NCBI GenBank assembly: GCA_000750105.3
Contig: JPHH03000028.1
Coordinates: forward strand, 310,001 to 374,000
From: Tolypocladium sp. Sup5 PDA-1
Lineage: Eukaryota > Ascomycota > Sordariomycetes > Hypocreales > Ophiocordycipitaceae
Direction: 5' to 3'
Length of the DNA: 64,000 nucleotides
Of the stretch, positions 42,665 to 53,599 are shown one piece after another. The notes beneath the pieces are model-generated. The model had not been told where the DNA came from. It saw nothing but the letters and a program-made list of their open reading frames with translations, and ran no database searches. Numbering within the stretch: the stretch's first letter is position 1; each line of letters begins with the position of its first letter. The position numbers and the translations under genes are program-made.

Positions 42665-43850
42665 CTGGCTCTTGTCCTGGACACATTTGGTATGTTCCGC
42701 GAGTATGTACGTATCGACAGAACATTGATCGGTACCCAGGCCCAGAATCGTGAGATCGGGTGGAAGTCGTTCAATCGCAAGGTACCTCACTCGGTGTTAT
42801 GCCGTCTTATTAATATCATACTGATATCAGCCCACGATTGGTGCAGACTGGAAGGCTAGAACGCGAACAGCAGCCACTCTTGAAGAAGCTAAAGCTCCTC
42901 TTTCTCTTCAATCCCGTTACCGAGTGGGTCGACACGACGCATTTGATGAGGATTTACATCCATGACAAGTCAATCGCCAGAGGTGAGTTTGGGCTCGGTC
43001 TCCATGGCGAAGGCAGCCTCTGACACGAGGGAAAGGCAGGGAAGAAGGCACGCCAGCATCCCGACGACGGAGCAAAGCATTTGTCGATATCTACGGAATC
43101 AATATAATGACTTTGAGCCCTCTGATACTAACCAATATGCGACATTTATACGCGCACATGGGCCCTGTTCTCGTCCGATCTTCGAGCAAGACGATCCTTC
43201 TCGCGCCGTCGTCGTCGCCGATTGGTTGTGGTGTACGAAACCGTGGCCGAGGACAAGATGCTCTAGATCAAGGGCAACGACTTCAGCATCACGAGCCTAG
43301 TCATGGACACGCATCTCGGGGCGCACTTCAGAGATGCCGGCGTGGCGAGCTTCCGCCTGTCGCCACAGGACTACCACCGGTACCACTCGCCTGTTAGTGG
43401 CGCTGTAAAGCTGTATCGGAGCATGCCGGGGGACTACTTCCAGGTCGGTCCGATTGCGGTTCGAAGCAAGGTGGACATTTTGACGCGGAACCGGAGGGAG
43501 TACGTCGTGATCGAAACTGAAGAGTTTGGTGAGGTGTTGTTCGTTGTTATCGGCGCCACGGATGTAGGAACTGTCCGGTACGTGAGCGTCCTGTTGGCGG
43601 GAAATTTTACGTTAGTGAGTTGCGAGCTGACACCTGCTAGAATACACAGCCGGTGGCATGAACCGGGCGCAAAGATTGACAAAGGAGACGAGCTGGGTTT
43701 CTTTCAGTTCGGGGGATCGTCCATTATCGTGGCGTTTCAAAAGGGGCGGATCGAGTTCGACAAAGATTTGCTGGACCTGAGTAGGCAGAAGTTCCAAGTT
43801 TCTGTGGAAGTCGGGATGAGCCTCGGCACCTTCTCAGCAACCGCGACGGA
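42665..43850 (+). pseudogene. Phosphatidylserine decarboxylase pseudogene
   Basis: Relic of a PSD-family enzyme, which makes phosphatidylethanolamine by decarboxylating phosphatidylserine and self-cleaves to form a pyruvoyl group. KLKLLFLFNPVTEWVDTTHL, NDFEPSDTNQYATF, CSRPIFEQDDPSRAVVVAD, VVVYETVAEDKML, a stop, then IKGNDFSITSLVMDTHLG follow in order. The last, clean part runs ASFRLSPQDYHRYHSPVSG, PGDYFQVGPIAVRSKVDILT, RNRREYVVIETEEFGEVLF, KGDELGFFQFGGSSIIVAFQ, KGRIEFDKDLL and VEVGMSLG. The GGSS/GSS self-processing motif is present (FGGSS). Breaks: TAG at 43264-43266 where the family has Trp (L*IKG), frame changes near 43130-43230, and splice sites no longer obvious upstream. Exon-like sequence at 42665-42780 is assigned to it less certainly. 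The open frame continues without a stop into an unrelated regulator tail. Confidence 0.75.
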
Positions 43851-44804
43851 CGTTGAAGAGGCGCAGTCAAACGCGTCGGAGTCGTCCGAGGCCGAAAGGC
43901 CGCACGCCGTCGTGCAGCAGCTCTCGGGGCTCGTGGCGGAGATTCACGGCACGCTGAATGCCCTCGGTAGCGGTTCCTGGGCGGGCCTGAACAGTTCAAA
44001 CGACTTCAACAACTATCCCATCGGCCGCGTCCTGATCCTAACACAGCAATTTGCGGCGGTGCTTCGTGGCATCCGGCTGCCGCCCAGCAATACGACGCTC
44101 ATGGAGCTTGGCCAACGACCCGCAGGCTGTTCCACCGCCAGACGCTGCGGCCACTTGAGCCAACAGTCCTCTGTGCTCTCCTCGCTATCATCGTCGCTTC
44201 AAGAGCCACCATCGACTATTTCGTGCTGCGCCCGCCATCACCACTCGTCGTCTTCTTCGTCCACCCTGGCCCAGGACCACCGGGACACCGCCATGGCAGA
44301 TGGGGCCGTGGCCGACATGCCCACTATACTATTGGCACTGAGCTGCTACATATATCTGACAAAACTATTCATCTTGGTGTTTGCCCACTTCGAAAACCAC
44401 CTCAACCATTTGCCTGAAACGCCATTCGGTCGCCGTCCCCAGGCCGTCGACCTCGTCGACGGGCGAAGGCTGCAGCTGGGCGAACTTCCCTCGGCCCACG
44501 AAACTTGCAGCAAAATATACACGGCTGTCCAGCTGCTCCTTGATGCGCTCCAGCCGATTGAGGACATGGTCGGGCTTCCTAGTCGCTAAGGGTGGTAAGG
44601 CGGCAGACGAACCTCAAAGGAGATAGGCCGGAGCATGAAGCAGGGTTGGGGCAAGGCGCCTCCCTATTCCAATTGGACCTGGCGAGGTCCGTCATCAAAC
44701 ATACTACTAGCGGCGAACCCAGTGGGGAGAATCCTGAGATCGGCGGCCTGCTCGTGAGGGTGCAATCGCTCAAGGCGCTGCTACGGGAGAAGATGAATCT
44801 GTAA
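43851..44804 (+). pseudogene. C-terminal part of an AflR-type Zn2Cys6 regulator, fused to the PSD frame
   Basis: From about 43851 the frame that began in the decarboxylase changes character: VVQQLSGLVAEIHGTLNALG, TQQFAAVLRGI, PTILLALSCYIYLTKLFILV, FAHFENHLNHLP, RRLQLGELPSAHETCSKIY and TAVQLLLDALQPIEDMVGLP. This pattern (LL.LSCY..L.KL...F.H, LQLG, then a helical TAVQLLLD..) is the C-terminal signature of many fungal gene-cluster regulators. A following frame to 44804 (LFQLDLARSVIKH, LKALLREKMNL) may be its last exon. No zinc-cluster half is present. It is therefore a headless regulator tail. Confidence 0.6.
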
Positions 44805-46035
44805 TTTTAGTCATAGCGCGTCATGGTATAGATGTTGCATCAGTACACTAAACCTAGACAGCATATGAGTACATGAGGGTTCTTAGGCTCATCACCTCGA
44901 GCGGAGTCTTTTCCGCGGAACAAGCTCATGGGGCGGGCAGCCACTTCGATCGCAACAACCCAGTCCCTTCTCCGCTGATCTTGACGCCTTTCTATGTTTA
45001 TCTGGTGATAAACGTAGAGTATGTACAGTACACCCGAAGACAAGGTAAAGTTAGGTCGTAAGCATAGTTGAGCGTCCAATCTGGGTCGAGCGGCGGCACC
45101 CCATATGGTAACCAGGGCGGTCCCCAAAGCGGCGGAAGCAAGACTGAGGAAACGAATATTGACAGTCGTAAAGCTGTACTCTGTACAGTAATGAGACGCC
45201 GCGCTATCGGCGGTCTTCGATTTACTAGGAAATCCCACTATGATAGTCCGTAGAAGTCCTAACAATTCGGGCCAGTACAAATAGCTACATCGAATTTGCC
45301 GACGCAAGACGTTACGCGACGTGTATCTCTAGGTCATCCGGGAGGAAGTAGGGCCTGTGACCCGCTTGGATGGATTGCGGCGGTAGTCGTCATGGCTGCA
45401 GGAACCATCATGGAGAGTTCGATGATAGTCGCCCCGTCAGCTTATGAGTATATATCTCTAAGTCTGCTTACTTCTCACTTACTCGTACGGACGTACGGCG
45501 TACATATGCACCTCTAGATGCCATCGTCGCGTCACGCCGGGGTGCTTCTTGGCCATAACGCGCTTTGGCCAGCATCAACATGAGGTGGGCTGACGTCGAG
45601 GCTTTGGCATGCGTTGAAACGTTGCTAATGAGAAGAGAAGCTACATCGATGATGTGGCCATGGATGCCAATTCAATCGGCACCCTGTGCCGCTGCCAATC
45701 GACTTGCTGGATTCGCGGCATTCGTCTCTGTACATGTCATGAGCAATGATGACCCATCGTGCCACTTGGCGCGATCCGTTCCCCCGAGTTGCCGAGTTGG
45801 GGGGCTCGGTAATTACCAAATGCGGGACAGTAGGCACACAAATGCTTAAACGCGAGCTGGCGAGTGGACACAGATGGGCTTGTATTGTGTGTTAACCGCC
45901 AGGTTTGCAGGACCGTTCGAGGCCAAAACGGCGAAATGCGCCACCTGCTGGGTTTGGGCCAGGGCTCCGAGGCAACTCAAAACAAGTTCCAAGGCCACTG
46001 CAGGGAGCTCATTGTGTCCATGGCTGTCGACACCG
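44805..46035. other. Intergenic, no gene recognised
   Basis: 1.2 kb without a supportable gene. The frames on both strands are short and mutually overlapping. Confidence 0.4.
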
Positions 46036-48568
46036 GTTAGCCAGGTCGGGAGATTGATAACACGAGGAACTCACCATCCATCATCTGCCAGCCGACGCCG
46101 GATGAGGCTGACGGCGCAGCAAAGCTGCCCATGGGCTCGCCACTCGGACATGGCCAGTCAGCCATGTCGGTAGCATCGAAAACCGGGAACTGCACACCGA
46201 AGCCTGGCATATCGGTGTTAGCAAAAGACAGCGCAAAGAATACCCAAAAAAAACTAGCAGGCCTTCATCCCGGCTCCAGCACTCACCTTGACGGTAGTTA
46301 CTGGCTGTGCTACACGGAGATGCTGACCGCTGCTCGAGTGGCGCGATCGTCTCGACGTCTGGCCCTGGCCTCCCAAGAACCACACTCAGCGCCTTCGCCG
46401 CTTTCCATGCCTCCTTGGACGAGCTGCTCGAGTGGAGCCATATGTCATAAGACCTCCTGAGGGATGCCCAAATGGCCTCGATCGTGGGCGCTTCCAAGCT
46501 TGTGCCTGCCTCGCCTCCAGACTGCTTCAAGTACAGGCACAGAACACTCGTCGCCAGGAGAAAGTCATGATTGACTAGCGAGGACACCCTCCATCGCTCT
46601 TGGTACAGCTGGCAAAACGGCTGTGTCTCCTCTTGCAGCATGTGCTGGTACTCGAGGAGCTTGAGTGCCGCGTCCAAGCATGCTCGTTGCGAATGCCCAT
46701 ACTGAGTCTTCGATGGCGATAAATGCAGGTACCTCCGATGCAGCACGATTCTTGCTCTGTGGAACATGATTTCCAAAAACACCTTTTGCATGATGACCTG
46801 GGGGGAGTTGGCAGTACAGTGGGCCATGGATCGCCAGCTGAGGCAATCCGGAATAGACGTGTGCGCATCCTGGAGCCTTTGGCCCATCTTCAATACCTCT
46901 GTATAAGTATATGACCTTGTGTCGGCCGCAAAGTCCCATATATAGCCAATGGTCGTCATCATCCTGGCCTTGACAAGGCGGTATAGCATCGGCGTGAGAT
47001 CGGTCTCTGGTCGTGATGGCGGCATGTTTATCGTAGCTTTGTCGAAGTCGCTGTCTTGCAGATTCGAAGGTTCTTTGGCGTCGGTCTGCCACTGTTTGAT
47101 CAGTCGCGGGAGGCCCATTTGAGCGGAAATTCCAAGGTCGACCTCCACGACGGTCGCCCAGATCCGCTTCCGCATCTCACCTTCAAAGGGAGACATGCCC
47201 TTGAAGTGCTTCGGGTCCCTATGGTAGCCCATGTACATCGCTAGCTGAACTATGGTGCCAAGGAGAATCCAGATGTCGATCTCGGCGTCGTTGCGGAGGA
47301 ACAGCTCCACAGCCATGTACAGCATGAGCGTCTCGAGCACGTAGGGCCATCCCTTGGCATAGTTTGCCAGTATCAGGCATTGCACAATCTTTTGCCTAAA
47401 GCTGTCAACCATCTTTTAGAGATCCTGTTCGATGGACTGGACGGATGCTTGATCGCCCGGGTCCAATCGGAACTTTTGAAACTGTGTCGCGAGGCACATG
47501 ATGGTGAACAAGAGGCCAAGCCATGTCGTCGGTGTCCCCGATGGATCCTCCCAAAAATCGTCGTACTTAAGACAGGTCAGCCTTAGGCAATCCTAGCTTG
47601 ACAAAAGGTAGCAAATACCTCCTTCAGAAATTGAACGCTGTGAAGGACGGCTGTTGTATCGCGGCGGCACATGTCAGTCGAGGTCAACGACCAGCATGGG
47701 TGTCGCGGCAGGCTTACCAGGGGACATCTCAAACGAATTGAAGTAGCGAGAGACCAGTCTATCGACAACCGGCCGAGCAGGTATTGACGCTAGTATTTCC
47801 TGCTTGGTGGCGAGCTTGGTGCAGCCATACAGCAGCTGCGGTCCCGTCCAGTTTGGAAAGGGAGGCTCGGACGAGCGACGACCAGCTTGCGCCTCGTCTC
47901 CCCTTTCGAAATGATCCTTGAGCTCTGCGATGCCATCCAAGACTGCTGCCCAGTGGGCGCCGTGGACGTAGCTTACACCTGACTCCGTCAATCGCATGCT
48001 CCCATGGTCGGAGTCGGGAGAGGCGCTGTTGGTGAAATCGTCAGTTGCTGGAGTACTCGTAGGCCCAGTCGAGTGATCGGCGGCGAGCAACGGGCTAAGC
48101 GGCGGTCCCGGATTGGGCCACGGCTCGTGTGAAGAATCAGTTGTTGATGTTTTCTGCATCAGATCAACCACCAAACTTTCCAATTGCTTGATTCTATCTT
48201 GCATGGTGGGAGGCGGTCGCCGTTGTGCGCTACCATCCAGGGCCGGGGGCGCGTTTGGGCCGTAAGCACAAGAAAGGCCCAGCCATCGTTGGGTACATGT
48301 TCCGCAGGGATGCTGTCGGTCACATCGCAACCTGGTAAGTGAGCGCGTAGGTGAGTGAGTGAGTGACATGGAGGCTAAGAACGTCCCCAGAACGCTGGGG
48401 ACGTCAGCAGCTAAGCTTGGTTGATCAAGAGTCTTACTTCCTTCGCCGGCACAGATTGCACGACAACGTGGGCCGGTCTCGACGCCTGCTTGAGGGCAAG
48501 CGTGCTCTGCCTATGGCGGTCTTGCCAGGTCCCCATTCCGGAAGTTGAGGCTCGTCCTTATCAGACAT
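46036..48568 (-). pseudogene. Zn2Cys6 transcription factor with one in-frame stop
   Basis: Nearly complete regulator that I can thread through five exons from the start at 48568 (MSDKDEPQLPEWGPGKTAIG). The zinc cluster is split by an intron: LSCNLCRRRK joined to LRCDRQHPCGTCTQRWLGLS, Cys at 37, 40, 47, 53, 56 and 65. A coiled-coil linker (MQDRIKQLESLVVDLMQ), RYFNSFEMSP, AVLHSVQFLKE, YDDFWEDPSGTPTTWLGLLF and TIMCLATQFQKFRLDPGDQA follow. Then SIEQDL is followed by TAA (47416-47418) where Gln is expected, then KMVDSFRQKIVQCL and the rest of the transcription-factor domain. The end, after a last intron, is GFGVQFPVFDATDMADWP and on to about 46036. That single CAA-to-TAA change is the only disabling lesion seen. 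A sequencing error or stop read-through cannot be excluded. Confidence 0.75.
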
Positions 48569-49374
48569 TTGGCGCGAGATGCTGACAACTAGGCTTGCCG
48601 GCAAGACTGATCAAGCGTCGAGGGGCAGATGAGAGATCCTGAGGGCAAAGGAGCAATGATGAGTCGGGATGGATCGTGAGAGGGTGCAAGGAGGTGGCTA
48701 ATCACCTTCAGATTTGGCCTGTTGGTTGGCCGCATTGTTCCGATTCGTCACCTCTGTCGGGTCCGGTATTTACTGCCAGCCCGCTGAATCATTCCTATCC
48801 GTACAGTAGTCCGTACTCCGCCCGTGCTGAAGGGGGGAGACGGCCCGAGATCTGCTTAGCGAGGCGCCACTGCGGCATGACATGGATGAATCAGGCCAAC
48901 CCAGCCCTGAGCCGTGGCCCCCACTTGGTTCTTACTGTTTAACCACACGCTCAGGGAAGGCGGAGGGTACGGAGTAGTCCCTGTTCTTCTATTTGGAATG
49001 CTCCCCCTTGTCAGACGGGCTTCCCCCGGGCTCTTCTCCCGCATCCACTCCGATGCTCCGCTCCGATGCCCCGCGATACTGGACACTCACGCCGGGGCAT
49101 CGGGTCGGACGCAAAGACCATGGAGAAGCTGCCACGGGCAGGGACGGAGCGGAGCCAATTCGTTAATTCTGCCTCGACTCAAATCTCACACATTTTGCTT
49201 GTATACCAGCAAGAATCTTCTCTCCGAATCTCTCTCTAGCTCTCTATCATAACGTCGAATAACTTGGTACCAAAAGCCTTCAGTCCCAGCGAAAAAGGAC
49301 GAAATATCCGTGGCTAGAACAGAGAAGCCATAACAATTATCGCTGCCAAGTCATCCATCGACGGAACTGTCGCC
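48569..49374. promoter_or_regulatory. Divergent promoter region between regulator and MFS gene
   Basis: 806 bp separate the start codons of the Zn2Cys6 gene (minus) and the MFS gene (plus). Such head-to-head pairs often mean the regulator controls the transporter (inference). I did not identify a specific binding site. The strands carry no other supported gene. Confidence 0.45.
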
Positions 49375-50792
49375 ATGTCCACCCCGAACTTTTCGCATCC
49401 CCAGCTCGAAGCCGGCGTTGGAGATGCCGGGAGCGAAAAGAATCACGTCTCTGACACCTCTCCTGCCGACAGAATGATGGGTGAGCCACATGTACCTGCA
49501 GATCCCAACGTCGTTGGCTGGGATGGCTCGGATGACCCGGCCAATCCCCTCAACTGGCCATCATCTAAGAAGAGGGTTCATGTCCTCATCGTCAGTCTCT
49601 TCACCCTCACTGCGTAAGTCTCCTGAACTACAACAACCTCTATTCTCGTTTTCGCCTTGACCAGATTAACCCGCCTTCTTAGCAACCTGGCCGCAACCAT
49701 GTTTGCTCCAGGAGCACAAGGGCTGGCCGAAGAGTTTCACATCACCAATTCCACCGTCGAGGCCATGACGGTCAGCCTCTATGTTCTCGGTTTCGCCTTC
49801 GGACCCCTTATCCTTGCACCTCTCTCAGAGCTGTATGGCCGCCTCGTCATCTATCACTTCTATAACGTCGTATACCTCGCCTTCACGGCCGGGTGTGTAT
49901 TCAGTACCAATACTGCCATGTTCCTTGTCTTTCGATTCATTTGTGGCAGCGCCGCCTCGGGCCCCATGAGCATTGGCGGCGGTACGGTCGCTGATGTAAC
50001 GCCACGGCAGCAGCGAGGAAAAGCTATGGCCTTGTTCACCATGGGACCAACCATGGGACCAGTATGCGTCCCTCTCTACTGAACGTAACTGGTTGCGCGA
50101 GCTGACCGATTGAATAGGTTCTCGGGCCAATCATTGGAGGCTTCGTATCTCAATATGCTGGCTGGCGCTGGACATTTCGAATCATCATGATACTGGTACG
50201 CAATTGCAATCGATGTCTTTGAGATGTCCCTCTGACCATTGCCCCTGTATTATAGACTGGAGTCCTTGGCGTCGCTACAGTCGCATTTATGCGGGAAACG
50301 AACGGCACTATTATATTGCAGAAAAAGGCAGAACGAATGCGCAAGGAGACCGGAAACCTCAAACTCGCACCAAAGAGGGCTGTGGAGGAGACACCTCGGC
50401 AGATGCTGCTTCGCGCTATCGTTCGCCCTGTCAAGCTGCTCATCTTTTCACCCATTGTTCTTCTCGTGTCGCTGTACACTGGCGTTATGTTCGGCCTGAT
50501 TTTCTTGCTCTTCACGACTTTTCCGTCTGTCTTCCAAGGGGTCTACGGATTCGATACAGGCGTCTCCGGACTTGCGTACCTCGGCCTCGGCATCGGCATG
50601 TTTCTCGGCCTAGTTATGTTTTCGGTACTCAGCGACAATCTCCTGGGGCAGAAACAGGGCGGCTCCGTTGCCGAGCCGGAACAGCGTCTCATCCTGATGC
50701 GAAAGCAGCATATTCAAACAACGGAGCCAGTCATCTCCTTTCCATATTCTCATCCTGTGGCCTGTCCCTGGGGCTGCAGTACGCCCCAATAA
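49375..50792 (+). pseudogene. MFS (DHA1-type) transporter lacking its C-terminal part
   Basis: Drug:H+ antiporter-like permease with four exons. The first ends at 49613, and the second runs from 49683 to the Pro codon before GTATGC near 50060. The third ends ..IIMIL near 50195 and the fourth starts TGVLGVATVAFMRETNG. Motifs: VVGWDGSDDPANPLNWPSSK (classic pre-helix-1 segment), APGAQGLAEEFH, LYVLGFAFGPLILAPLSELY followed by G, GPMSIGGGTVADVTPRQQRG, AMALFTMGPTMGPVLGPIIG and GWRWTFRIIM. The second half has LLIFSPIVLLVSLYTGVMFG, FQGVYGFDTGVSGLAYLGLG and GSVAEPEQRLILM. After that residue the usual last four helices are missing. The frame runs into RKQHIQTTEPVIS.. and stops at 50792. It is probably nonfunctional, truncated next to the convergent ice-binding gene. 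Confidence 0.8.
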
Positions 50793-50856
50793 AGCAGCAA
50801 TAACTATCCCAGGCTAGACAGACAGGCCAGCGAGGATAGTAGTGATATTGTCGCCC

Positions 50857-51853
50857 CTACATAGCACACTGGTCGTCATAGAGCGGGGGCATTGTTATGC
50901 AGCCGGCAATACAGAACGAGTTGCCAACAAGGTGGTTGTTCGTGTCGTTGCAGTAGTAGAGGACTTGAAGAAGCTGGTGGGTCGTCAGAGGTGGAATAGG
51001 ACCGGTTTTGTTCACCGCGGTGGTCAGCTCGGCATTATTATATCCTTTTAATCAGGAGTCAGATCCCAGTTCAGATAGAGTGAGATTAATTGCAGGGATG
51101 GGGAAAATTACCCTGAGCAACGACGAGATTATAGCCACATGTATACTGCTTATAGATGCAGGTAGGAACCCTTGTAATGGGACATGCAAGCCCGGCGAGA
51201 ACGTCATTCGTATCCAAAGTCACAGCACCGTTACGGGCGTAAAGACCTCCATTGAAGCTCGAACCAGTGACCGCGGTAATGGACGTGAGGGCCAGGATAT
51301 TGCCGACAAACGTAGTACCGGTTCCTATAGTAGCTGAACTCCCAACCTGCCAAAATACATTACAGGGCGAGCCACCGTTGATTAGAAGCACCGAAGCAGT
51401 CGTTGCTGTCGTTAGAGTTGAGCCTATCTGGAACACCCAGACACTGCTCGAGTCGCCTTGCCCGTCTAGGACGAGAGGGCCAGTAAGCTGAGCACTGCTT
51501 GAGAAAGAATAGACACCTGCGACGAGTGTCTTGCCACCCAAGTCTTGGCCGGTTAGGTCAGTGTTTGGCGGTAGCCCAGCCGCTGTAGTATAGGCAGTCG
51601 CAATATCGGCCTGTGCTTGGGACGCTACTGTATCTGCCATATGCATCACTCCATTCGTGATTATTCCGGGAGGAAACCCCGTTATGGCTGTGCCAGGAGC
51701 GACCCCAACGCTGCCGTTAATCATCGAGGAACCGGTATTAGTTACCGTCGTGCCAGCAAGTACCGCGAAAGATAAAGCGGTCCCAAAATTCACTTGTGCA
51801 TTGGTAATGCCAGCGAATGCAAGGGCGGATATGAGGAAGCGTAAATCCAGCAT
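50857..51853 (-). CDS. Secreted ice-binding (DUF3494) protein with Cys-rich C-terminal domain
   Basis: Two exons, 51853-51112 and 51044-50857, joined by a 67-nt GT-AG intron in perfect phase, give 309 residues. Residues 1-19 are a signal peptide (MLDLRFLISALAFAGITNA). Residues 20-212 are a full DUF3494 beta-solenoid ice-binding domain: LSFAVLAGTTVTNTGSSMIN, GSVGVAPGTAITGFPPGII, ASQAQADIATAYTTAAGLPP, LTGQDLGGKTLVAGVYSFSS, SSVWVFQIGSTLTTATTASV, CNVFWQVGSSATIGTGTTFV, GNILALTSITAVTGSSFNGG and NGAVTLDTNDV. Such proteins bind ice and inhibit recrystallisation, and fungi are thought to have gained them by transfer from bacteria. After LAGLAC comes a module not usual in the family: PTCIYKQYTCGYNLVVAQG (exon 1) and YNNAELTTAVNKTGPIPPLT, THQLLQVLYYCNDTNNHLVG, NSFCIAGCITMPPLYDDQC (exon 2). 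It is rich in Cys and looks like a small secreted-effector domain. Confidence 0.85.
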
Positions 51854-53599
51854 CGTGGCAAGGGCAGGGGTCCCTGAACAACTGCGGTGGCGATGAATGA
51901 GTGAGTATTAGGTGGAAAGATAGGGATGCGGGAAAAATGAACGAAAAGCGATGGGGATTGAGAAGGCATTCAAGTGGGTACTTGTAAGGGACTTTCACAC
52001 AGTATACACAAGTTGAATCCTCCTCATGTTGACTCGATACCTTTGGGTACATACTTGGTCAGGCACATAGGTATAGCAGTATGTGAAACACTCTGTGGGG
52101 GGAGGCTGCTCGGCCGTCGAATGAACGCTACTCTTGCGCATTCCTACCTAAATCAACGCAGATAGCGGTGTATTTCCCAATGAAGTGAACCGAGGGAATG
52201 TAATGAACGATCTGTTGCGTGACAGTTTGAACTCCCCACGTAGCAACAGTCGTCAACGAAGAAGCGATAAATCTCATCGTGCCTGGCGAGTTTGTGGAAA
52301 TGAGATATTTCTTATTCAGGGGATCTTTCCTTCGACCATTCTCCATCCTATCTTCCCAGTGGTAGGCTTTGTCGTGCGACGTTAAACAAATGGGTGTGTA
52401 GTGGACGGCTGTCTAGCCTTGTACTTTGTGTATTCGAAAAACCGCGGCGGTCAGCGTACGTCCTTTGCCTCGAAAGGGATGTGGCCACATAGCCTCTCTA
52501 GATGGAGATGCCAATCAGTTTAGCATCCATCGCCCTCCCGTCCCACGGGCCGTGCCGCCCAATAGGTCCGGCCTCGGCCGCAACGGCGGGTGCGTTGGCA
52601 TGACGTCTCCCACTTATTGCCCTCACCGACATCTCACCCTCGGGTTTCAAGCACCACCATGCAATGCACCGCCCACCGACTCCCTCCGGCACCCCCTCCG
52701 CGGAGGCACAAGGTTTTCTCAGTCGTTAGGCAAATGAGACCTTCTGGCTTCGACTAACGCATATATATACCTTCCCTTATGCAGGGGAGAGCAATGTGCC
52801 CAAATTGAAGCAACCGAGCTCGTTACCGGGCGCTGCTTCCCTCCACATTGGTGCAACTGCCTGGGGAGGCTCAGGCTGGCAACGCTGGATGCGTGACGGA
52901 CTGCGATGCCGTGTACCAGAGGCCCATCGCCGTGGCTGCAGCCGGTGTGCGCCTGTCACACCCCCGGCGCGCCATGCAACTCATCAGCAGCTCCGGAGAA
53001 TGGTTCAGCCGTGTGTGCTACATGTCTACACGTAAGCTCTTGCGTCAGGTCTTGGATACGGACGGGACAGCGCGCATCCCAGCCTCAGATGGACCATGAA
53101 TGAGTGACCAGCTAATACAGTACGTCTGAACATCCTTCAAAAGCTCAGGCTTGCCGGACATCACAATGATTTGGACTCTGGCTACTTCGTAACTACCATG
53201 TGTCTGATTCGACGGAAACAAGCAGCCGGCAAGTAAAGTAGGCTGCCCCACCTTCACTTCCCAATAAGGAAAGTCTTTCGGTACTCTACGCCATCGTCCC
53301 CACAAGGCTGCCGCCCCATCCGGTGGTTGGTCTCACTTTTTACTTTTGAGTATGTTCTACGAAGTATTAATGACGTTGTTCTAGTGGACTGCGCCTAACT
53401 TGATGTCTATCAGGAGCTGAACGAGTCGTCGCTTACTGTAGTGAGGATACCTGTTCGGGTAAGCTTTAAATGAAGAAAATGATACATAAAGACGCCTTGG
53501 ACGTTCATGGACAGATGCATCAGTGCCTGCTCTATCACCCTTTAGTTTCTCTCTTAGAGTTCAGAGTGCAAAATCGCAACAACAAGACCTCTGATCAAA
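51854..53599. other. Intergenic with a possible orphan exon
   Basis: Holds the upstream region of the ice-binding gene and that of the FAD oxidase. A TATA-like atatatatac at 52761-52770 is followed by a plus frame with protein-like sequence GNAGCVTDCDAVYQRP, IAVAAAGVRLSHPRRAMQLI, SSSGEWFSRVCYMST. The frame ends at a GTAAGC donor (about 53030) but has no in-frame ATG. On the minus strand 53050-53305 carries YWEVKVGQPTLLAGCLFPSN and ARVQIIVMSGKPELLKDVQT. One of these may be a real exon; I cannot decide which. Confidence 0.3.

Noticed and set aside
46565..47092. 175-codon minus frame overlapping the regulator
   Set aside because: Same strand as the Zn2Cys6 gene but shifted; the transcription-factor domain is read in the other frame.
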